Positions 14,470 to 18,006 of a stretch of 18,006 bases of DNA are shown one piece after another. Origin of the DNA: GWA2-46-10 sp964361435 (GTDB lineage Bacteria > Patescibacteriota > Minisyncoccia > UBA6257 > Colwellbacteraceae). Position 1 is the stretch's first letter, and the number at the start of each line of letters is the position of its first letter. The stretch covers positions 1-18,006 of the forward strand of contig CAYIAN010000008.1 of NCBI GenBank assembly GCA_964361435.1. The letters are read 5' to 3'. Made by a program: the position numbers and the translations under genes. The notes under the pieces are model-generated. The model saw only the letters and a program-made list of their open reading frames with translations, ran no database searches and had not been told where the DNA came from.

Positions 14470-14880
14470 ATGACAATATACTTTGCTGGTTCAATTCGAG
14501 GCGGAAGACAAGATATGGAGTTATATCAACGGATAGTAGAAAAGCTTAGGCGTTACGGCGAGGTGCTGTCTGAAGTTGCAGACCCTAACCCGAGTAGCTC
14601 CGATAGTTCAAAGTCGGACAAATATATACATGACAGGGATGTGGAATGGTTGGAGAGATCCGACTTTTTTGTTGCAGAAGTAACCGTTCCTAGTTTAGGA
14701 GTGGGATACGAAGTCGCTAAGGCTCAGGAACTTGGAAAACCAACGCTTTGTTTATATAGACCAGATGGAGAGAGAAAATTATCTTCGATGATTGCGGGGA
14801 GTGATAAGGTAACTGTGTTTAACTACTCTGAAGTCCAGGAGTTAGATTCCGTTCTAGAGCATTTTTTGGTTAAGAAATAA
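14470..14880 (+). CDS. DNPH1/Rcl-like 2'-deoxynucleoside 5'-monophosphate N-hydrolase
   Basis: The 136-aa protein is closely similar, as I recall its sequence, to human DNPH1 (Rcl). It has YFAGSIRGGRQD near the start (GSIRGGR 7-13), ERIV-like YQRIVEKLRRYG, the IHDRDVEWLERSD segment with Asp56, and AEVTVPSLGVGYEVAKA with the expected catalytic Glu81. Then comes LCLYRPDGERKLSSMI. The family belongs to the nucleoside 2-deoxyribosyltransferase fold and cleaves the N-glycosidic bond of deoxynucleoside monophosphates, a nucleotide salvage or pool-cleaning role. The full domain is present. Repeat copies tightly bound the gene: R4 lies 31 nt upstream, and R5 begins on the base after its TAA. It appears to be accessory cargo with its own -10. 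Confidence 0.9.
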   Translation: MTIYFAGSIRGGRQDMELYQRIVEKLRRYGEVLSEVADPNPSSSDSSKSDKYIHDRDVEWLERSDFFVAEVTVPSLGVGYEVAKAQELGKPTLCLYRPDGERKLSSMIAGSDKVTVFNYSEVQELDSVLEHFLVKK

Positions 14881-14909
14881 GGGTCAGGGACTGGAGGATG
14901 TTAGAACCT
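14881..14909 (+). repeat. Dispersed repeat copy R5
   Basis: Identical over 29 bp to R1 at 829-857. It starts at the first base after the stop codon of the DNPH1-like gene and is followed after 7 bp by a TTGACA box. Confidence 0.88.
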
Positions 14910-14916
14910 GTTTAAC

Positions 14917-14945
14917 TTGACAGTATGGTGTGTTTATGCCATAAA
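14917..14945 (+). promoter_or_regulatory. Possible promoter after R5
   Basis: A perfect -35 TTGACA (14917-14922) has a weak -10 such as CATAAA (14940-14945) at 17-nt spacing. It would drive the small membrane protein gene at 15032, leaving a leader of about 80 nt. A short hairpin (CAACT/AGTTG near 14990-15000) lies in that leader. Confidence 0.4.
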
Positions 14946-15031
14946 ACACCCAGAACCTTACCACTCTATTGGGGATAATACACCATCAACTAATAGTTGG
15001 TGCTGTGCTATCCCTGATAGAAGGAGAATGG

Positions 15032-15175
15032 ATGATAGCCACCGTTTCTTGGTCGACAGTGGGCGTGTGGACTCTTGGTGTCATACTCGCCGTCTTCGGC
15101 GTCCTCGTCTTCGTGGGCGTGTCGAAGACCGTTCGGGCTCACTGGAGAGGGCTGACGAGAAGCAAGTCTCGCTGA
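15032..15175 (+). CDS. 47-aa single-pass membrane protein, GC-rich codons, unknown function
   Basis: A good ribosome site AGAAGGAG (15019-15026) lies 5 nt before this ATG, unusual here since most starts in the window lack one. The product has one hydrophobic helix (about 10-30: VGVWTLGVILAVFGVLVFVGV) followed by a basic tail (SKTVRAHWRGLTRSKSR), so the C-terminus is probably cytoplasmic. Codons favour GTC, CTC, TTC, GCC and GGC, unlike the AT-leaning core genes. A terminator follows at 15207-15271. An overlapping ATG at 15028 opens a longer frame (to 15273) that does not look like protein. Function unknown; a small toxin-like or regulatory membrane peptide is possible but unsupported. It is the last unit before tRNA-His in the repeat-bounded block. 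Confidence 0.6.
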   Translation: MIATVSWSTVGVWTLGVILAVFGVLVFVGVSKTVRAHWRGLTRSKSR

Positions 15176-15206
15176 CCACCACCCCCAACCCCTCACACGG
15201 TAACAG

Positions 15207-15271
15207 GACCCCGAAGACCTTTATGGTCTACGGATATCCCCTTACGCCGTTTGAGGGGTCTTGTTGTTTTT
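15207..15271 (+). terminator. Terminator-like hairpin with internal stems
   Basis: GACCCC (15207-15212) pairs with GGGGTC (15255-15260), extendable by two weak pairs, and encloses AGACC/GGTCT (15215-15219/15225-15229). It is followed by TTGTTGTTTTT. It would end the transcript of the 47-aa protein gene. Confidence 0.6.
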
Positions 15272-15294
15272 GAGTACGTATAATAAGTGTTCGG

Positions 15295-15369
15295 TGGGGT
15301 GCCTGAGGGGAATTGAACCCCCCTCGCCAGCGCCACAGGCTGGAGCTTTACCACTAAGCTACAGGCACC
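15295..15369 (-). tRNA. tRNA-His(GTG)
   Basis: The acceptor GTGCCTG/CAGGCAC is preceded by a genomically encoded G-1 opposite C73, the histidine identity pair. The anticodon stem CCAGC/GCTGG carries loop CTGTGGC, anticodon GTG. The T loop is TTCAATT. A CCA end is encoded (15295-15297), unlike the other tRNAs here. On the plus strand its 3' end has the same general layout as the dispersed repeat and bounds the accessory block. Confidence 0.95.
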
Positions 15370-15447
15370 ATAAATGCACATTCATAATATAACGTGCTCG
15401 TGTAAGTTTCGCCATAATAGGAGGTATGTCAAGATAGCAAAATGCAG

Positions 15448-16134
15448 CTAAACTCTATCGGGATAATCTGAGAATATACCATCTACCTCCATTATCTTAG
15501 CCCTAGCTATGTCCCATATTGAATTGAGGGCATATATAAATACCCTGAATCCTCTTTTATGGAAAAACCTTACTAACCACTTTCTCATGTATGGCTGTGG
15601 TAGGTGGATGGAATACGCACCATATTTTCTGCCTCTCGACGAAGCACTCAAGATATCTCTGCCCACTAGGATGCTCAACCGTACCCCTGGATTTTTGAGA
15701 GAAAATTGATGAAACTCTTCTTTGTCGAAAGAGGTCACGATAAATAACTCCGGGGGATAGACTTTATTCTCTATATAACCCCTAAGAATAGTGGCTAGGC
15801 GATCCGCTACTCCCTTACCCTTCATTTCTATATTAAGAATGGTCCTTTTATCTATTAAATCTATAGCCTCTTCCAAGGTGGGAATGCGCTCACCACTCCC
15901 GGCGTCTAGCTTCTTGAGATCTTCCAGGGAGGTATCTGCAACCAAGCCACTCCCATTGGTGGTGCGCTCCAAAGTCATGTCGTGAAACGCCACCAGCTCT
16001 CCCGTTTTGCATGCACGTACGTCTAGTTCGATAATGTCTACCCCTATCTCCAAAGCTTTGGAGATAGCGGCTAAAGTGTTTTCTGGTTCGTGCCCAGAAG
16101 CACCACGGTGAGCAATTTTCAAAACTTTATCCAT
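15448..16134 (-). CDS. Glycerophosphodiester phosphodiesterase
   Basis: The enzyme hydrolyses glycerophosphodiesters to glycerol-3-phosphate and an alcohol. The 228-aa TIM-barrel protein shows KIAHRGASGHEPENTLAAI (His9, Arg10, Glu16, Asn19), ELDVRACKTGELVAFHD (Glu36, Asp38, His51), TLERTTNGSG, and the IPTLEEAIDLI segment, all GDPD signatures. The acidic pair Glu36/Asp38 binds the metal. The ATG at 16134 is chosen: it overlaps the stop of the upstream phosphatase by 8 nt and gives MDKVLKIAHRG. A start at 16146 would add four residues. No signal peptide is seen, so it is probably cytoplasmic and recycles lipid head groups, consistent with CPR scavenging, but this is inference. Confidence 0.93.
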   Translation of the reverse strand: MDKVLKIAHRGASGHEPENTLAAISKALEIGVDIIELDVRACKTGELVAFHDMTLERTTNGSGLVADTSLEDLKKLDAGSGERIPTLEEAIDLIDKRTILNIEMKGKGVADRLATILRGYIENKVYPPELFIVTSFDKEEFHQFSLKNPGVRLSILVGRDILSASSRGRKYGAYSIHLPQPYMRKWLVRFFHKRGFRVFIYALNSIWDIARAKIMEVDGIFSDYPDRV

Positions 16135-16687
16135 ACTCCAAAACAATTACGGACGCATTGGGGATTCCTCTGTCTGCGAGAGACAGGTCTCCGGCAATTA
16201 CTCTATGCAACGATCTAATTAACCCTCCATGGGACATGACAATTACAGATTTTTCTTTTCTTTGCGCCAAATCTCTAAGAAATTTCTTAGTCCTTTCAAG
16301 GATATCTTCAGCAGATTCTCCCCCAAAGGGAATATAGTCATATTGTCCAATCCTGTATTGACGAATTGCCTCCTCCAAGGAAACATTTGCAAGAAAGGCC
16401 GCTTTTTCTCTGTGTTGTCCGGATAAAGATCCTAGATCTATTTCCACTATTCGATCATCAAATTCTAGCGGTATTCCCAGGGCTTTTTTTATAATCTCCG
16501 CACTTTCGCGAGTGCGTTTCATAGGAGAGGAGATAATAAGCTCTGGATTCAATAATTTAAGTTCGGGAATAACGTTACTCATCTGTGTTCTACCTACTTC
16601 ATTAATAGACGTATCTAACTTTCTCCCCATCCATATGCCATCTCGATTGTAATCGGTTTGACCGTGACGCACTAATATTACTTTCAT
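16127..16687 (-). CDS. Histidine phosphatase family protein (phosphoglycerate mutase-like)
   Basis: The 186-aa protein has the phosphoacceptor motif VRHGQTDYN (His8), SSPMKRTRESAE (Arg58), the acid in VEIDLGSLSG (Glu83) and the second histidine in MSHGGLIRS (His153). These are the catalytic residues of the histidine phosphatase superfamily. Substrate is unknown; cobalamin phosphatase, sugar phosphatase and mutase members look alike. The ATG at 16687 is chosen because it gives MKVILVRHG and lies three bases beyond the end of tRNA-Pro; the longer ORF to 16735 would run through the tRNA. It is therefore likely translated from an mRNA released when the tRNA is processed. Followed by the GDPD gene with 8-nt overlap. 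Confidence 0.9.
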   Translation of the reverse strand: MKVILVRHGQTDYNRDGIWMGRKLDTSINEVGRTQMSNVIPELKLLNPELIISSPMKRTRESAEIIKKALGIPLEFDDRIVEIDLGSLSGQHREKAAFLANVSLEEAIRQYRIGQYDYIPFGGESAEDILERTKKFLRDLAQRKEKSVIVMSHGGLIRSLHRVIAGDLSLADRGIPNASVIVLEYG

Positions 16688-16690
16688 ATG

Positions 16691-16763
16691 TCGGGCTGTC
16701 GAGATTCGAACTCGATCTACGTGCTCCCAAAGCACGCGTGCTGGCCGTTGACACTACAGCCCG
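16691..16763 (-). tRNA. tRNA-Pro(TGG)
   Basis: Acceptor CGGGCTG/CAGCCCG with discriminator A. D arm GTGT/GCAC, anticodon stem CGTGC/GCACG with loop TTTGGGA (anticodon TGG), and T loop TTCGAAT. No CCA is encoded. It lies 3 nt after tRNA-Arg(CCT) and 3 nt before the phosphatase start codon. Confidence 0.95.
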
Positions 16764-16766
16764 ATG

Positions 16767-16838
16767 TGCCCTCGCGAGGAATCGAACCTCGATTACAAAT
16801 TTAGGAAATTTGTGTCCTGTCCCTTGAACGACGAGGGC
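16767..16838 (-). tRNA. tRNA-Arg(CCT)
   Basis: Acceptor GCCCTCG/CGAGGGC with discriminator A. Anticodon stem CAAAT/ATTTG with loop TTCCTAA (anticodon CCT), T arm CGAGG-TTCGATT-CCTCG. D stem GTTC/GGAC has one wobble. No CCA is encoded. It heads the minus-strand unit tRNA-Arg, tRNA-Pro, phosphatase, GDPD. Confidence 0.93.
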
Positions 16839-16881
16839 ATTTAACCCTCTCAAAATACATTAAAGACGGACTATATTCCAA

Positions 16882-16910
16882 TTGCAATGGATTATCGAAC
16901 TGTTTATACT
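16882..16910 (+). promoter_or_regulatory. Promoter of the HTH/LAGLIDADG-like gene
   Basis: TTGCAA (16882-16887), a 17-nt spacer, and TATACT (16905-16910). Transcription would begin near 16917, leaving about 19 nt of leader before the ATG at 16936, with no Shine-Dalgarno. The same transcript could continue into tRNA-Phe. Confidence 0.65.
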
Positions 16911-16935
16911 ATAACTATAGGCATCCTACCATAGT

Positions 16936-17637
16936 ATGAGGACTCAGCAAGAACGTGAAACGGCAAAGAGGTTTAGGTTATTGGGTAAAAGTTATGGCGA
17001 GATAAGCGCCGTGCTTGGAATATCCAAATCAACGATCCATCAATGGCTTAGTGGATTGGAAATACCAAAGACCGCTCGCAATAGGATACAACAGAGGGTA
17101 TATGGAAAATTAATTAAGGGATTGATAAAACGCAATAAGAGACAAACTGCGATAGCGATTACCAGAGCCAGGAGAACACAAACCTTGGCTTCTAAAAAAA
17201 TCTTGGCCATAAATTCTAGGGAATTACTGATCGCAGGCGCAGTTTTGTATTGGGCAGAGGGATATAAAAGACTCGTGATTAAAAATGGTCGAGAGGTCAC
17301 ATACCACGTGGTATCCCTAACGAACTCCGATTCGGATTTAGTTAAGCTGTTCCTTAGGTTTCTTAAGGAATATTGCGAAATCCCAAACCACAAGATAAAA
17401 GCTAACCTAAGGCTATTTGAGCACCAAAATGAGAATGAATTACTTAACTACTGGCACAAAGAAACAGGTATCCCAATGATAAATTTTACTAAAACTTATT
17501 ATGGGAAAAGCATATCGAGTAAAAATAAGAGGCCTTACAATAGGTTGCCACATGGAGTAATTCAGATTCGTGTTGGGAGTACTTCTCTCTTCCATCAGAT
17601 TATTGGATACATTGAAGGGTTAAGGAAACTCGTGTAG
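16936..17637 (+). CDS. HTH protein with LAGLIDADG-like domain
   Basis: The 233-aa protein starts with a helix-turn-helix (about 5-42: AKRFRLLGKSYGEISAVLGISKSTIHQWLSG) like those of resolvases and transposase-derived regulators. A basic stretch follows (50-90). Then comes LLIAGAVLYWAEGYK (97-111), which fits the LAGLIDADG helix pattern with an acidic residue in the usual aspartate position (AEG), then LTNSDSDLVKLFLRFLKEYC (128-147) and further alpha/beta sequence. Only one such motif is seen, so an active nuclease would be a dimer. Alternatively it is a DNA-binding regulator with a degenerate endonuclease fold, as in WhiA. Proteins of this HTH-LAGLIDADG type are, to my knowledge, common in CPR and archaea with no known role. 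It ends 12 nt before the intron-containing tRNA-Phe. Confidence 0.65.
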   Translation: MRTQQERETAKRFRLLGKSYGEISAVLGISKSTIHQWLSGLEIPKTARNRIQQRVYGKLIKGLIKRNKRQTAIAITRARRTQTLASKKILAINSRELLIAGAVLYWAEGYKRLVIKNGREVTYHVVSLTNSDSDLVKLFLRFLKEYCEIPNHKIKANLRLFEHQNENELLNYWHKETGIPMINFTKTYYGKSISSKNKRPYNRLPHGVIQIRVGSTSLFHQIIGYIEGLRKLV

Positions 17638-17649
17638 ACTGCGAAATAA

Positions 17650-17930
17650 GCCGAGGTAGCTCAGTGGTAGAGCGCTTGCCTGAAGTCTTCGGGCCCTAGT
17701 TTAGTAATAAACTACGGAAAATCGGGTGAATTCGGGGAAACCTCATATTGATTAATGGGGCAACCGCGAGCCAAGCTCCAGCGGACAATGATACTGGAGA
17801 AGGTGTAGAGACTAGTGAGTGAGTTCCAACAATAATCTCACATAAGCGCCCGACACCCTAAATGGGGTGATGAGATAGTCCAACTCAATGGAAGAGCAAG
17901 GCGTCGGGAGTCCGATTCTCCCCCTCGGCA
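17650..17930 (+). tRNA. tRNA-Phe(GAA), interrupted by a group I intron
   Basis: Exon 1 is 17650-17681 and exon 2 is 17891-17930. Joined they form a 72-nt tRNA: acceptor GCCGAGG/CCTCGGC with A73, D arm GCTC/GAGC, anticodon stem CTTGC/GCAAG with loop CTGAAGA (anticodon GAA), and T arm GGGAG/CTCCC. The T loop reads TCCGATT, with C where position 55 is normally T (pseudouridine). No CCA is encoded. The exons are disrupted between U33 and G34, so splicing is needed to form the anticodon loop. Confidence 0.9.
17682..17890 (+). ncRNA. Group I self-splicing intron in tRNA-Phe (209 nt, no ORF)
   Basis: The 5' site follows U33, which sits in a U-G pair of P1: 17678-17681 pairs with 17691-17694, extended by GAA/TTC. 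The intron ends in G (17890). P2 is 17697-17703/17708-17714. P3 pairs TCGGGTG with CGCCCGA. P5 resembles GAGC-CAA-GCTC and P6 is CTCCAG/CTGGAG. P7 pairs GACTA (in GTGTAGAGACTA) with TAGTC (in GATGAGATAGTCC), and P8 is CACCC/GGGTG. The core segments read like the cyanobacterial tRNA-Leu intron as I recall it. P10 can form between exon 2 GAAGA and TCTTC (17686-17690). The intron's first four bases (GAAG) equal the first four of exon 2. An extra hairpin (GTGAG/CTCAC) lies between P7 and P3'. The exact subgroup is not assigned. Confidence 0.9.
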
Positions 17931-17933
17931 CAT

Positions 17934-18005
17934 CTCCCTGTAGTTCAACGGATAGAATGAGAAGCTTCTAACTTCTAGATCGAGGTTCGATTCCTCGCGG
18001 GGAGA
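17934..18005 (+). tRNA. tRNA-Arg(TCT)
   Basis: Acceptor CTCCCTG/CGGGGAG with one wobble and discriminator A at 18005. T8 and A9 are in place. D stem GTTC/GAAT, anticodon stem AGAAG/CTTCT with loop CTTCTAA (anticodon TCT), T arm CGAGG-TTCGATT-CCTCG. It starts 4 nt after tRNA-Phe. The window ends one base later, so an encoded CCA cannot be judged. Confidence 0.9.
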
Positions 18006-18006
18006 C

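Noticed and set aside
829..14909. Integron attC sites
   Set aside because: GTTAGAA in the repeat is close to the GTTRRRY core, but the matching RYYYAAC arm and the imperfect palindrome of an attC site are absent, and no integron integrase is in the window.
829..14909. CRISPR array
   Set aside because: The repeats are similar in length to CRISPR repeats but are spaced hundreds to thousands of bases apart with genes between, and no cas genes are present.
14917..15273. 118-aa ORF overlapping the 47-aa membrane protein
   Set aside because: It is a frame shadow of the GC-rich 47-aa gene. Its product is rich in Arg, Ser and His without a fold pattern, and the ribosome site spacing better fits the ATG at 15032.
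16691..16735. Longer phosphatase start at 16735
   Set aside because: The extension is the antisense-free translation of tRNA-Pro. The family's N-terminus begins at MKVILVRHG (16687).

Overview
The window looks like a chromosomal segment of a Candidate Phyla Radiation (Patescibacteria) bacterium. This is inferred from very compact operons in which stop and start codons overlap by 1 or 8 nt, small proteins, tRNA genes that mostly lack an encoded CCA, an UppP of the 'PISSEG' variant, a RodZ-like protein with a bacterial Ig-like tail, and a group I intron in a tRNA. TGA is used as a normal stop, which argues against the code-25 lineages. No lineage below this can be fixed from the sequence.

Layout. 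(a) 1-1789 is accessory: an SDR oxidoreductase on the minus strand, then a gene-free stretch of about 0.9 kb that reads like one long structured RNA with a promoter and terminator. Copies of a repeat of about 29 bp flank both. (b) 1790-4237 (minus) holds a phosphohexomutase split into two overlapping ORFs, followed by a cysteine desulfurase. (c) 4303-8072 (plus) is the ftsK - rodZ-like - recA operon, with overlapping genes. (d) 8069-13838 (minus) is a long run: VKOR-like small membrane protein, mscL, uppP, two small membrane proteins, a terminator, then a VTT/DedA-like protein, glyA, folD and an LCP-family protein. Envelope and folate/one-carbon functions are mixed here. (e) 13865-15294 is a second accessory block cut up by the same repeat: a gene-free, hairpin-rich stretch, a DNPH1-like deoxynucleotide N-hydrolase, and a GC-rich 47-aa single-pass membrane protein, ending at tRNA-His. 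(f) 15295-16838 (minus) has tRNA-Arg(CCT), tRNA-Pro(TGG), a histidine phosphatase, a glycerophosphodiester phosphodiesterase and tRNA-His. (g) 16936-18005 (plus) has a HTH plus LAGLIDADG-like protein, then tRNA-Phe(GAA) interrupted by a 209-nt group I intron, then tRNA-Arg(TCT).

The most unusual content is the repeat-bounded accessory cargo. Five clear copies of the repeat and one cut off by the window edge, all in the same orientation, separate unrelated single-gene or RNA units. Two copies abut a stop codon directly, and each downstream unit seems to carry its own promoter. This resembles a cassette array, but no integrase or recombinase is present in the window and the repeat does not match an integron attC site. 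The second main point is the large RNA-like unit at about 910-1704, which lacks the hallmarks of RNase P RNA, tmRNA and SRP RNA that I looked for. The third is the intron in tRNA-Phe between U33 and G34, next to a possible homing-endonuclease-derived protein. All family assignments were made by eye from motifs.
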